Assembly (NCBI GenBank): GCA_938083005.1 | Contig: CALKCU010000014.1 | Coordinates: 1 to 49,073 of the forward strand | From: an uncultured Sulfolobales archaeon | GTDB lineage: Archaea > Thermoproteota > Thermoprotei_A > Sulfolobales > NBVN01 | DNA: 49,073 nt | Direction of reading: 5' to 3' | Shown here: piece by piece, positions 24,964 to 32,789 of the stretch | Layout: each line of letters starts with the position of its first letter | How positions within the stretch are numbered: the stretch's first letter is position 1 | The notes under the pieces: model-generated | Seen by the model: only the letters and a program-made list of their open reading frames with translations | Database searches by the model: none | Told to the model about the DNA's origin: nothing | Position numbers and translations under genes: made by a program

Positions 24964-26325
24964 GTGATCGCAGTCCTGCTCGCCGGTACCATGGCCGCCT
25001 ACCTAGCTCTGACGAGGGTGAGCGGGCCGACCGAGGTCCAGCCCGCGAAAGAGGTCGTTCTCACGGTCGTCACTAGGCTTGCGCCGGACGAGGGGGAGGC
25101 TCTGCGGAGCAGGTTCCTGAGCAGCAGCGTGGCTGCCGAGTACAACATAAAGGACGTGGTGTTCTTGAAGGAGGACGTAGCGAAGTGGTCCATATACGCC
25201 GAAGAGGGCAGGGCCGACGTCTTCTTCATCGGCGGCTACGCTCTCTACAGAGACCTCTGCGAAAGGGGCCACCTGAGGCCCATAGCCGACGAGGGGCTCC
25301 TCAGGAGGGTCTCCGAGCTCGGCGCCTACGCCTACAGGCTCCCGAACGGGAGCGTCTGCTTCATCGCCGTGTCCAGGACGGTCTTCAGCTACACGGTCAA
25401 CCGGGACTTCCTCGACAAGTACGGGCTCGAGCCCCCGAAGACCTGGGGAGACATGTTCTCGGCCAGCTACTCGACCCCCCTACTCTACGGAGAGAGCTTG
25501 GTGTCCTTCCCGAGGCCCACGAAGAGCACTACGGCTGCCAGGACTATCCAGCTAGTGCTACAGAAGTACGGCTGGAACGAGGGCTGGGTCCTCCTCTCGG
25601 TGGTCGGGGCCAACTCGTACATAGTGGAGAGCTCGGAGAAGGCCAGGGACGACGTCGCGCTCGGAGTAGCGGGCCTGGCCCCGACGGTCCTCGTCTACGG
25701 TATTAGGGCCGAGGAGCTGAGCGGCGGCAGAGCCAGGTTCTACCCGGCGGTGGGAGAGGTCTTGCCGGACTTCTCCCCCGTGGCCGTGGCCAGGAACACG
25801 CGCAACGAGCGGGAGGCCCTGGCGTTCATCGGGTGGCTCCTGAGCCCGGAGGGTCAGAGAGCCCTAGCGGAGCTCTTCTACTACCTGCCCTACGTCAAGC
25901 CGGAGGGGACGGCCCTCGAGAGGGTATACGAGGAACTCGAGGATAACATCTTCGACTACGACCCCGAGGATGCGGCTACGTGGGAGAGGGCCGCGGTATA
26001 CTACTTCGAGGCCGCCATAGCCGACCCCGACGCTAACACGCTCCTGAAGGAGGTCTGGTCTCTGGCGGTGAGCCTCTACAGCAGGGGTGTGCTATCGGAG
26101 ACCGGGCTGCTCGAGGTGGCGCGCAGGCTGGGGAGCCCCCTCCAGGTGAGCATCGACGGGGAGCCCAGGGAGTTCTCCAAGGACTTCGCTGCGGAGGTGA
26201 ACAGGCAGGTCGCAGAGGACCCCGTGTTCAGGTCGAAGTTCTTCGACGCCGTCAGGAGCGCTGCCCTCGCTAGGTACAGAGCCGTCCTGAGCGAGCTGAG
26301 GGAGCTAGGGGGCCAGCCCCGGTGA
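24964..26325 (+). CDS. ABC transporter extracellular solute-binding protein
   Basis: A membrane-anchored binding protein of the iron/thiamine/putrescine type. The N-terminus is a signal anchor (VIAVLLAGTMAAYLAL) followed by the two-lobed binding domain (VVTRLAPDEGEALRSRF, GRADVFFIGGYALYRDL, VSRTVFSYTVNRDFLDKYGL, PPKTWGDMFSASY, SPEGQRALAELFYYLPYVK). The GTG at 24964 leaves no charged residues before the helix; the frame is open back to a stop at 24928, and a non-standard start such as the CTG at 24952 would add the basic residues usually found there. Ligand unknown. Overlaps the permease gene by four bases. Confidence 0.75.
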   Translation: MIAVLLAGTMAAYLALTRVSGPTEVQPAKEVVLTVVTRLAPDEGEALRSRFLSSSVAAEYNIKDVVFLKEDVAKWSIYAEEGRADVFFIGGYALYRDLCERGHLRPIADEGLLRRVSELGAYAYRLPNGSVCFIAVSRTVFSYTVNRDFLDKYGLEPPKTWGDMFSASYSTPLLYGESLVSFPRPTKSTTAARTIQLVLQKYGWNEGWVLLSVVGANSYIVESSEKARDDVALGVAGLAPTVLVYGIRAEELSGGRARFYPAVGEVLPDFSPVAVARNTRNEREALAFIGWLLSPEGQRALAELFYYLPYVKPEGTALERVYEELEDNIFDYDPEDAATWERAAVYYFEAAIADPDANTLLKEVWSLAVSLYSRGVLSETGLLEVARRLGSPLQVSIDGEPREFSKDFAAEVNRQVAEDPVFRSKFFDAVRSAALARYRAVLSELRELGGQPR

Positions 26326-28070
26326 CGGCGGGTCGAGCGAGAGCCCTGGCCCTATTTCCGATACTCTTCGTGGTAGTGTTCCTGCTGGTCCCACCAGCGT
26401 CCCTGGTGGGGGTCCTCGCGAAAGACCCCCTCGGCGGCCTCGGGTGGCTGCTTAACGCGAAGATACCGCCCGATGGGGAGGTCTTCAGGGTCTACGAGGT
26501 CAGGGGCACCAGGATAGTATCGTTCACGGGTCTCGACTTCGGGCCCGTCCTCAACACCCTCCTCCTGGCCTCGACCGTCTCCCTGACCGCAACGCTCCTC
26601 GGCCTCTTCTCGGCAGTGTCCTGCCTCGGGCTCAGGGGCAGGCCCAGGCTCCTCGTAGGCTACGCACTGCCCCTCCTGGCGTCCCTCCCGACACCCTTCA
26701 TCTCGGCGTACGCCATGACCCACCTCTTCCACAGGGAGTTCGGTCTGCTAAACGTAGTCCTGGAGAGGCTGCTGGGGTTCAGGGTGGCTCTCGAGGGCAT
26801 CATCGGCGTCCTTGTCTACCAGCTCCTCAGCTTCCTCCCCCTCTCGCATCTCATCGTGATGAGCTATATAGACCTCGTGGACAGGAGCCTGATAGAGGCC
26901 GCCAGCAACCTGGGCGCCAGGGGACTCGAGGTACTCAGGAGCATAGTCGTTCCGCTGGCGAGGCCCGCCCTCGTCGTCAGCGGGACGCTCACCTTCGTCC
27001 TCTCGGCGGAGGACCTCTCGGGGCCGGCCGCGTTCAGCAGGTACAACTCCGCCAGGAACCTGATGGCCTACGTGGCATACTACGACTTCGTGTCGGAGTA
27101 CGGGTTCACGGTGAGCCTCAGGTCGGTCGCGTACGTGCTGGCCCTCTCGCTCGCGGCATCGGCGGTATTCGCGGCCCTCTGGAGGAACCTGAGGACCTAC
27201 AGGTACCCGGTGGTCTCAACGAAGGCGGTTTACGTAGAAGCGGGGATCCCCGGACTGATCATGGCTGCCGCGGCCACGGCCCTCCTCGCCTTCTCCCTCC
27301 TGCCCAAGGCGTTGGTCCTGGCGTACTCCGTGACCGAGGGGTGGTACGGGTACTACCTCCCCAGGGGCCTCACCCTGGGCAACTACCTGGCGGTGCTCGC
27401 GACTCCCTACTACTCGCGCGCGCTCGCGAACACGGTGGTCTACAGCGTCCTGTCGGTGCTCCTCGTGATGCTCGTCTCCTCCCTCGCGGCCTACGCGAGC
27501 CTCAGGCTCAGCTCGAGGCTCTCCCCCGTAGTCGAGGCCCTGACGGCCCTGCCTCTGGTGATCCCCGGCATAGCGGTCGGGATAGGGTACTTCTCGGTGT
27601 TCCACGAGGTCTGCAAGAGCGTGCCCCCCCTAGACCCGATGGTGAACCCGGCCCCCTACCTAGTCCTCGCCTACGCGGCCAGGAGGCTGACCTACGCCGC
27701 GAGGCCCCTCTCCGCAGCCCTCCAGAAGGTGCCGAAGGACGTCGAGGAGCAGGCCCTCAACCTGGGAGCGGGTCACGCGCTCGTGCTGAGGACGGTCACT
27801 CTGCCCCTAGTCTCGAGCGCCTTCCTGGTCGCCGCTGCCCTGGCTTCGCTGCACACCTCCACCGAGTTCAGCGTCTCCCTCGTGCTCGCCGGGGGCTACG
27901 GCGTATCAGCGTCCCACCCGGCACCGGCCATCCCGGTGATCGTGAACATGTTGACCTACAACCCGGCCTCGATACACGTGGCCTCGGCACTGCTGGTGCT
28001 CTCCTCGGCGATCTCCGTCGCGAGCTCTGTGGTCTTGGCCGCGGCCGTGCTCAGGCTGCTCCGCGCATGA
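26322..28070 (+). CDS. ABC transporter permease, two fused domains
   Basis: 582 residues with about twelve membrane helices and two copies of the EAA loop that contacts the ATPase: EAASNLGARGLEVLRSIVVP (about residues 190-209) and EQALNLGAGHALVLRTVTLP (about 477-496). This is the fused layout of ThiP/FbpB-type importers. GTGA overlap with the binding-protein gene and ATGA overlap with the small gene behind it show a three-gene operon. No ATPase gene is in the window, so it is encoded elsewhere or shared. Confidence 0.85.
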   Translation: MTAGRARALALFPILFVVVFLLVPPASLVGVLAKDPLGGLGWLLNAKIPPDGEVFRVYEVRGTRIVSFTGLDFGPVLNTLLLASTVSLTATLLGLFSAVSCLGLRGRPRLLVGYALPLLASLPTPFISAYAMTHLFHREFGLLNVVLERLLGFRVALEGIIGVLVYQLLSFLPLSHLIVMSYIDLVDRSLIEAASNLGARGLEVLRSIVVPLARPALVVSGTLTFVLSAEDLSGPAAFSRYNSARNLMAYVAYYDFVSEYGFTVSLRSVAYVLALSLAASAVFAALWRNLRTYRYPVVSTKAVYVEAGIPGLIMAAAATALLAFSLLPKALVLAYSVTEGWYGYYLPRGLTLGNYLAVLATPYYSRALANTVVYSVLSVLLVMLVSSLAAYASLRLSSRLSPVVEALTALPLVIPGIAVGIGYFSVFHEVCKSVPPLDPMVNPAPYLVLAYAARRLTYAARPLSAALQKVPKDVEEQALNLGAGHALVLRTVTLPLVSSAFLVAAALASLHTSTEFSVSLVLAGGYGVSASHPAPAIPVIVNMLTYNPASIHVASALLVLSSAISVASSVVLAAAVLRLLRA

Positions 28071-28369
28071 TGATTGCCCGTCGGAGAGCCGAGACGGGGC
28101 GCTCCCAAGCCCTGGCCCTCGCGGCCCTGCTCGCGGTACTCCTGGTCGCGGCAGTAATGTTCTCCCACGGTGCTGCGGCCTCCGGGAGCGGGTACGTCGA
28201 GGAGAGGACGGTCAGGGTAGAGCTGTCAGACGATATGATTACCGTCGATGGGGAGCACCACCGCATCTGCGAACCCGAGAGGGTAAAGCCTGAGGGAATC
28301 GCGGTTATGCGCGTACTAGAGCTGCCGGAGGAGGAAGAGGGGAGAAGGGGAGAACGGTCTACCACATAA
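28067..28369 (+). CDS. small membrane-anchored protein coupled to ABC permease
   Basis: 100 residues: basic N-terminus (MMIARRRAETGR), one hydrophobic segment (LALAALLAVLLVAAVMF, about 17-33), then a mostly acidic exported or cytoplasmic tail ending in EEEEGRRGERSTT. Its ATG shares ATGA with the permease stop, a sign of translational coupling and a real gene. I do not recognise a family. It could be an accessory subunit of the transporter. Confidence rests on the overlap and on the clear signal-anchor shape. Confidence 0.55.
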   Translation: MMIARRRAETGRSQALALAALLAVLLVAAVMFSHGAAASGSGYVEERTVRVELSDDMITVDGEHHRICEPERVKPEGIAVMRVLELPEEEEGRRGERSTT

Positions 28370-28623
28370 GCGTAAGCCTGGTGCCCGTAGACCCGAACCA
28401 GGTAGAGGATGTGCTCATCTACGCTCCGTGCGCGGACGTTATCCTACAACCGTCGGCAGTCTTTATCGTCGTCACGCACTATACCTCCGCCTCGTGCCAC
28501 CTCTATGGTTCTGGTAAGGAGTCTTTAAAGTGCTTCGTCCGGACGCGAACAGGGACGTTCCCGACCCCTAGCAGAGGGCTCCTCCGGAGATATCGCGGCA
28601 CCCTCCTCGGAGCGCGGGAGAAA
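28370..28623. other. gene-poor gap before the RHH gene
   Basis: About 250 bases. Frames are open but read as non-coding. AT-rich boxes TCTTTATCG near 28456 and TCTTTAAAG near 28519 might start small transcripts; GGGACGTTCCCGAC near 28551 resembles half of the palindrome at 5485. Nothing firmer. Confidence 0.3.
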
Positions 28624-28633
28624 GCTTTATATT
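28624..28633 (+). promoter_or_regulatory. TATA box of RHH gene
   Basis: GCTTTATATT, about 40 bases before the start codon and directly before the palindrome at 28640. Confidence 0.55.
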
Positions 28634-28639
28634 GTCTGA

Positions 28640-28653
28640 CTAAACTAGTTTAG
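28640..28653. promoter_or_regulatory. perfect 14-base palindrome, probable operator
   Basis: CTAAACTAGTTTAG is its own reverse complement. It covers the predicted transcription start between the TATA box and the ribosome site of the ribbon-helix-helix gene, the usual place of a self-repressing operator. No direct test possible here. Confidence 0.6.
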
Positions 28654-28667
28654 GCGAGGTGTATAAA

Positions 28668-28835
28668 TTGGTGCTGACAGTGCGCCTCAGCGACAGGGCC
28701 GCGAGCCTCCTCGACGGGCTCGCGGAGAGGCTGGAGTGTCTTCTGGGGAGGAGACCAACGTACGAGGAGCTAATAGAGATGCTGCTGGACAAGCTCGAGT
28801 CTCTCGGCTCTCTCCCGGAGGGAGTCTGGTACTAA
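28668..28835 (+). CDS. small ribbon-helix-helix DNA-binding protein
   Basis: A 55-residue gene (TTG at 28668; a GTG at 28671 is an alternative). The protein begins with a beta strand, VLTVRLSDRAASLLDGLAER, followed by two helices (LLGRRPTYEELIEMLLDKLE), the MetJ/Arc ribbon-helix-helix layout; such proteins bind palindromes as dimers. GAGGTG (28656-28661) is a fitting ribosome site. The palindrome in front is the likely autoregulatory site, and a T-run follows at 28848. No toxin gene adjoins it, so it looks like a stand-alone repressor rather than an antitoxin. Its short length makes it easy to overlook. Confidence 0.7.
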   Translation: MVLTVRLSDRAASLLDGLAERLECLLGRRPTYEELIEMLLDKLESLGSLPEGVWY

Positions 28836-28847
28836 GCAGGGACTGGC

Positions 28848-28852
28848 TTTTT
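28848..28852 (+). terminator. T-run after the RHH gene
   Basis: CTTTTTCTG thirteen bases after the stop codon; archaeal terminators are usually simple T-runs like this. Confidence 0.4.
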
Positions 28853-28891
28853 CTGTCCTCGCCTTCCGCGCGGTCTGAACAGCTCCGGCTC

Positions 28892-29095
28892 TCAGCTCGC
28901 GGAGTCCGAGAGCTCTCTGAGCACCCCCAGGGCGCTGCTCAGGAGTATGAGGCCCGAGGTGAGGGAGAGGAGGGAGGGCACGTACCTCTCCGCGTAGGCC
29001 AGCCAGACGGACAGAGCGAAGAAGGCTACCGAGGCGGCCAGCAGCACCGAGGAGGCTGTTCGGCCTATCTTCGTGCTCCCACCCGCACCCCTCAG
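28892..29095 (-). CDS. small two-helix membrane protein behind MATE gene
   Basis: Frame of 67 codons starting right after the MATE stop. It reads KIGRTASSVLLAASVAFFAL and later LLSLTSGLILLSSALGVLRE, two hydrophobic helices joined by VWLAYAERYVPS. No ATG, GTG or TTG stands at its head; GGAGG at the end of the MATE gene is eight bases before a CTG (29095). A GTG at 29047 would give only 51 residues. Family not recognised; it may assist the exporter. The residue pattern is clearly membrane-protein-like. Confidence 0.4.
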   Translation of the reverse strand: MRGAGGSTKIGRTASSVLLAASVAFFALSVWLAYAERYVPSLLSLTSGLILLSSALGVLRELSDSAS

Positions 29096-29096
29096 T

Positions 29097-30560
29097 CTAC
29101 GATCCTCCGGAGACCTCGTCCACCTCCCTCTTCTCGCATCTCGGGCTCGGCGGTGCCGCAGCGACCGTCACGGGCCTCGCGGGACCCACCTCCACTACCG
29201 GGCGAGCCCAGTTCCCCAGAGCTACCCAGGCGAGAGACAGGACTCCGCCCCCCACGTTGCTCACGGCCATGGCCAGCCAGATCCCGAGGGGGCCCATCCC
29301 GAGGCCCAGCGCCAGGAGGTAGCCGAGGCCCACCCTCAGCCCCCACAGCCTCGCGAAGGCTATGGCGGACGGAACGTACGTGTGGCCGGAGCCCCTGCCT
29401 ACGGCGAAGCCCACGAAGAATACAGCGAAGAAGGGCACGGTTAGCCCGAAGTACTCCACGAACCTCGCAGCCTCCTCCAGGATCTCGGGGCTGGCGGTGA
29501 ATACGGAGGCTATCGGGTACCTGAACAGGTAGACGAGGACGGCGCTGACTCCGGTGACCGCGCCAACGAACAACGAGGTCAGGAGGGCGGACTTCCTGGC
29601 CTTGCCGAACAGCTGGGCCCCTATCAGCTGGCCGACCACTATGGCCGTGGACTGCGAGAAGCCCCACATGGCCGCGTCGGCTATGTCTATTACGGTGAAG
29701 CCTATGGAGTAGGCCGTGGCCACGACCTTCCCGAACATGTTGACGAGCCTCAGCTGGGCCATGAACGCCAGGGAGTTGCTCATCTGGAGAGCTGCCAGGG
29801 GGAGGGCTATCCTGACCGACCTGAGGATCCACGGCCTGTCGGGCTTCACTATAGACAGCCTGATCCCCCTGAACCCCCCGACGAACATCTTGACCGCGAC
29901 AGCCGCGACCAGAGCTCTCGACAGGACAGTCGCCAATGCCGCCCCCTTGACGCCCATTGCCGGGAAGCCGAACCACCCGAAGATCATTATCGGGTCCAGG
30001 ACCATGTTGAGGAGGGCTCCCGCTACGCTAACGTAGGTCGGAGTCCTCGTGTCCCCGACGGCCTGGAGCACCGTGGTGAACGCCATGCCCAGGTACGCGA
30101 ACGCTACGTCGAAGACCATGATCCCCGAGTACTCCACCACGTCGTCGTAGAGCTCGGGCGGTACCGTGGTGATGTGCGAGAATATGTACGGCCTGAGGAT
30201 CAGGTAGGCGGAGCCCACCGCTAGGGCTAGGGCCAGGTTTAATGTGAAGAGCTTCGATGCTGTCCTGCTGGCCTCCCCGTACCTCTCTGCCCCCACGTAC
30301 TGGGAGATCATGGCTAAGTTCGCGGACGAGAGGGACATCGCTATTACGTAGAAGAGCATGAGGGTCGGCCACACCTGCCTCGGAACGGCCAGGGCCCCCT
30401 CGTAGAGCCTGCTCAGCCACAGAGCGTCGACCAGGTTGTACGATACGTGGACGAGCTGCGCGACCACCAGGGGAGCGGCTAGCCAGAGGACTACCCTGAG
30501 GGGGTCTCCCCCAACTATCCTCTCCCTGTACTTCTCGGCTACCCCCATCCTCTCGGGCAC
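29097..30560 (-). CDS. MATE-family multidrug/metabolite exporter
   Basis: 487 residues, about twelve membrane helices, Na+ or H+ coupled efflux. Family patterns: PLVVAQLVHVSYNLVDALWL in helix 1, the matching second-half segment PLAALQMSNSLAFMAQLRLV, and VVGQLIGAQLFGKA (the conserved GQ-x-GA). A proline/basic tail of about 30 residues follows the last helix. GTG at 30560 gives the longest form, ATG at 30548 a slightly shorter one. The AT-rich box at 30616-30625 could serve both this gene (about 30-base leader) and the plus-strand gene at 30650. Confidence 0.85.
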   Translation of the reverse strand: MPERMGVAEKYRERIVGGDPLRVVLWLAAPLVVAQLVHVSYNLVDALWLSRLYEGALAVPRQVWPTLMLFYVIAMSLSSANLAMISQYVGAERYGEASRTASKLFTLNLALALAVGSAYLILRPYIFSHITTVPPELYDDVVEYSGIMVFDVAFAYLGMAFTTVLQAVGDTRTPTYVSVAGALLNMVLDPIMIFGWFGFPAMGVKGAALATVLSRALVAAVAVKMFVGGFRGIRLSIVKPDRPWILRSVRIALPLAALQMSNSLAFMAQLRLVNMFGKVVATAYSIGFTVIDIADAAMWGFSQSTAIVVGQLIGAQLFGKARKSALLTSLFVGAVTGVSAVLVYLFRYPIASVFTASPEILEEAARFVEYFGLTVPFFAVFFVGFAVGRGSGHTYVPSAIAFARLWGLRVGLGYLLALGLGMGPLGIWLAMAVSNVGGGVLSLAWVALGNWARPVVEVGPARPVTVAAAPPSPRCEKREVDEVSGGS

Positions 30561-30615
30561 TGGCTGCTACCCCGCGCCGCGATCCTCTTTCTCGAATAGC
30601 TTCTGTCGTGGTCCG

Positions 30616-30625
30616 AAATATATAC
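30616..30625. promoter_or_regulatory. shared TATA region of divergent genes
   Basis: AAATATATAC. It is about 29 bases before the GTG at 30650 (leaderless). On the minus strand GTATATATTT lies about 60 bases before the MATE start. Confidence 0.5.
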
Positions 30626-30649
30626 ACGTGGTGCCAGGACGCTCTCTAG

Positions 30650-31000
30650 GTGGTAGCGGCGGAAGCCTTGGTCGAGTACGTCGTCGAGTGGCTTAGGAGG
30701 ACCGGTTACAGGGCTGTCGGCAGGAGGGCCGGCGAGTGCTACCTGGTGTCCGCTCAAAGAGGGGACAGGGTCTACGTGATGAGCTTCGCTAGAGGCTCTA
30801 TGGCTGACGTATACGTAGCCAAGGTGACCATTCCCGAACTCCTACCGAGCCCCGAGTGGAGCTGCGAAGTCCTCGAGTACTCTCCGCACGGTTACTACGT
30901 CCTAGAAGGGGAGCCGGGAAAGTTGCTTTCGGCCATCCTGAGGAAGCTCGAGCTGCTAGACAGAACCTACCGGGAGCCGGGAGCTACTCCTGTGGGGTAA
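30650..31000 (+). CDS. hypothetical soluble protein
   Basis: 116 residues, no membrane segment, family not recognised. Begins with a helix (EALVEYVVEWLRRTGY) followed by an alternating beta pattern (CYLVSAQRGDRVYVMSF, DVYVAKVTIPELLP). Two cysteines are isolated. The leaderless GTG spacing, the codon pattern and the lack of an overlapping gene support it as real. It might be related to restriction-endonuclease-like or small regulatory folds, but nothing decisive is visible. Confidence 0.55.
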   Translation: MVAAEALVEYVVEWLRRTGYRAVGRRAGECYLVSAQRGDRVYVMSFARGSMADVYVAKVTIPELLPSPEWSCEVLEYSPHGYYVLEGEPGKLLSAILRKLELLDRTYREPGATPVG

Positions 31001-31128
31001 GCTCGCGAGCCTGCGCGTGTATACCGATCGGAGGCGCGCTGTGCCCAGCGTGTGTAAGGGCTCTGCTGGACCAAGCATCGATGCTCGGCTCTCTCTGGGT
31101 TCGTAGAGAGCCCTCCCCGAGAGCGGGG
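31001..31128. repeat. cluster of palindromes and hairpins
   Basis: GCTCGCGAGC (31001-31010) follows directly after the stop codon. AGCATCGATGCT (31074-31085) is a perfect 12-base palindrome. GGCTCTCT/AGAGAGCC (31087-31094, 31105-31112) and CCCCG/CGGGG (31115-31119, 31124-31128) are perfect stems. A box TGTATACC (31019-31026) stands before most of them. It may be the 5' part of one transcript with the next element. Confidence 0.4.
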
Positions 31129-31130
31129 TA

Positions 31131-31242
31131 GATGTGGGAGTCCCAACCGTTGTCGCGTAGTCAACACTTTACGACTACGCGTTCCACCTCGGCCCTGGAG
31201 GCCTCGGTGGCCTTCGGGGGCAACGGTAAAGCACCCCACATC
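31131..31242. ncRNA. candidate structured RNA with closed multibranch fold
   Basis: Closing stem GATGTGGG (31131-31138) with CCCACATC (31235-31242); second stem ACCGTTG (31146-31152) with CAACGGT (31221-31227). Inside them is a nine-pair hairpin CGCGTAGTC/GACTACGCG (31154-31162, 31173-31181) and a hairpin CCACC-TC-GGCC/GGCC-TC-GGTGG (31184-31194, 31200-31210). Four nested perfect stems in 112 bases of gene-free DNA are hard to explain by chance. Strand is unknown; it is not a tRNA (no T-loop) and I see no SRP or RNase P core. Confidence 0.5.
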
Positions 31243-31345
31243 CCGGGCACGCTCATCTCACCACCGTGCTAGTGTTTGCTGTCCAGAAACCGCGTCCGAA
31301 ACCCGCACGCCCGAACGCCTCCCGTGGGGACGGAGGGGATCCGCG

Positions 31346-32137
31346 CTACGGAGGTGACATCGTTGAGGTAGCGGTCGGGCGAGGGCGTCGGGACCCGAGG
31401 AGCCCGGCTATATGACCTACCACTTGTCTGTCCACCTCGCGCGAGAACCTGGTCGACAGGAGCCTTCTCGGGTCTCCTACGGCCTCTTCCACCTCTCCGT
31501 CGTAGGGCAGAGCGTAGACGGGCACGCGCTCCCCCAGGCCCTCGGGTCTTCGCGAGCTGGGCTCTCCTTCTGAGCACATGTTCAGCACCAGCGCCTCGAC
31601 CCTGGAGCCCAGGACTTCGCTGAGCCTGGCCGCGGACTCGAGGGCCAGGACGGAGGGAGTGGAGACGACCATAGCTCTGAACCTCCCCGCGTAGGTCAGG
31701 AGCTCGAGCAGCTCGTCGCTCATCCCCGGCGGGGTGTCCACGACGAGCGCGTCCACTCCGACCCACCTCGTTATCGACAGCACCTCGCGTATCGCCGAGG
31801 AGACGTACTCTCCTCTCAGCGGCGCAGCTCTGCCCTGGGTGAAGAAGGTGGGAGACATGAATCTCACCCCGGAGACCTCGGGCGGCACCAGGCCCCTCTC
31901 CTCCACAGGCCCGACCCTCGCCGGGTCTACGCCCAGGACGAGGTGGGCCGTAGGGTTGGTGATATCGAGGTCTAGAAGGCCGACTCCTACACCCCTCCTG
32001 CTGAGGAGCAGCGATGCCGTGACGGAGAGCAGGGTCTTCCCGACACCCCCCTTGCTGCTCGCGAAGACTATCACCTCCCCGACCTCCCTTAGCCTCTCCG
32101 AGACAGCCTCGAGCCTAGGGTCTGCCGGAAGCCTCAA
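31346..32137 (-). CDS. hypB: MinD/Mrp-type ATPase, archaeal HypB-like nickel chaperone
   Basis: 263 residues of the SIMIBI class: deviant Walker A FASSKGGVGKTLLSV, LLDLDITNPTAHLVLGVDP, and VDALVVDTPPGMSDELLELL. It overlaps hypA by four bases. In Thermococcus kodakarensis a Mrp/MinD-type ATPase beside hypA acts as HypB and controls nickel transfer to hydrogenase; the same arrangement suggests that function here. No classical G-domain HypB is present. Without the context it would be called a ParA/Mrp ATPase, so the symbol is inferred from synteny. The tail after residue 245 is low-complexity. Confidence 0.65.
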   Translation of the reverse strand: MRLPADPRLEAVSERLREVGEVIVFASSKGGVGKTLLSVTASLLLSRRGVGVGLLDLDITNPTAHLVLGVDPARVGPVEERGLVPPEVSGVRFMSPTFFTQGRAAPLRGEYVSSAIREVLSITRWVGVDALVVDTPPGMSDELLELLTYAGRFRAMVVSTPSVLALESAARLSEVLGSRVEALVLNMCSEGEPSSRRPEGLGERVPVYALPYDGEVEEAVGDPRRLLSTRFSREVDRQVVGHIAGLLGSRRPRPTATSTMSPP

Positions 32138-32529
32138 TGCACCACACCCAGGATCCTGATCCCCCTGCCCCTAGCGACCGAGAAGTCGGGAGAACCGCAC
32201 CTCGGACACCTCACGTACGCGTAGGCGGCCTCCGGGAGGAAGTGTATGGCCTCGCGCACCTCGTCCGAGAGGGCCAGGTCTCCAAGTCCCCAACTGAAGC
32301 CGCAGGCTCTGCACTCGAAGAGGGCCTCCTCGGTCACCAGCTCGTAGCTCTCCACCTCCAGCCCGTGCAGCTTGAGCGACTCGCCGAGGGCCAGCTCGAA
32401 GACCTCCCTGTCGACGGCCTGCAGCTCTCCCAGTCCCAGCACGAGGCGCTTGAGCCTCCCGATCCCGGCCTGCTTCGCGTATCTGGACAGCGCTAGGGCG
32501 ACCGCCTCCGCCAGGGCCCACTCGTGCAC
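32134..32529 (-). CDS. hypA: HypA hydrogenase nickel-incorporation protein
   Basis: 131 residues. The start GTG-CAC-GAG at 32529 gives Met-His-Glu, the N-terminal nickel site of HypA (His2); a longer frame to 32604 would bury it and is rejected. GGAGAG stands six bases before the GTG. The zinc domain is FECRACGF with VRCPRCGSPD (two CxxC). LKRLVLGLGELQAVDREVFE is the family's beta-helix core. It delivers nickel to [NiFe] hydrogenase; a group 4 hydrogenase large subunit ends at the right edge of the window. The minus-strand box CCATTTTTTCC (32559-32569) is a likely promoter. Confidence 0.85.
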   Translation of the reverse strand: MHEWALAEAVALALSRYAKQAGIGRLKRLVLGLGELQAVDREVFELALGESLKLHGLEVESYELVTEEALFECRACGFSWGLGDLALSDEVREAIHFLPEAAYAYVRCPRCGSPDFSVARGRGIRILGVVH

Positions 32530-32604
32530 GCTGCTCTCCCGCCCGGACTTGCCTCTCCCGGAAAAAATGGACGAGCTTCGCACCGGGCTTAAAGGCAGCC
32601 CCAA

Positions 32605-32789
32605 ACGGTCAACTCCGTAATATCCTTACCGCATAGCGGTGGAGGGGCCGTAGAGGGGTCGCCGGCGTGCCCGGTACGTGACAGGCGTGGCAGGAGAGTA
32701 GCACCGAGCGAACGCACAGAGGAGAGCCCGGAACGCAGGGAGCTGTCAAACGGTGGCCACGCGACGGCGGTCGACCGAGGAGGTCTCAG
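32605..32789. other. gene-free leader region
   Basis: About 185 GC-rich bases between the hypA promoter and the next TATA box. I see no ORF or strong hairpin, apart from an AT-rich patch GTAATATCC near 32618. Confidence 0.3.

Noticed and set aside
27341-28369. 342-codon plus-strand frame across the permease and small gene
   Set aside because: Only its last 100 codons (from ATG 28067) have a signal anchor and natural composition; the rest is a shifted frame of the permease.
28381-28653. 90-codon frame before the RHH gene
   Set aside because: It runs through the TATA box and the palindrome of the RHH promoter and shows no protein pattern.
29092-29976. 294-codon frame on the minus strand inside the MATE gene
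   Set aside because: Shifted frame of the MATE gene, very rich in Arg and Gly; the MATE frame has twelve helices.
31087-31112. tRNA T-arm at CTGGGTTCGTAGAG
   Set aside because: The loop is not TTCRANN closed by a five-pair stem, and no other tRNA arm can be placed around it.
32530-32604. Longer HypA start at 32604
   Set aside because: It would bury the Met-His-Glu nickel site; GTG 32529 has a ribosome site and gives the family N-terminus.
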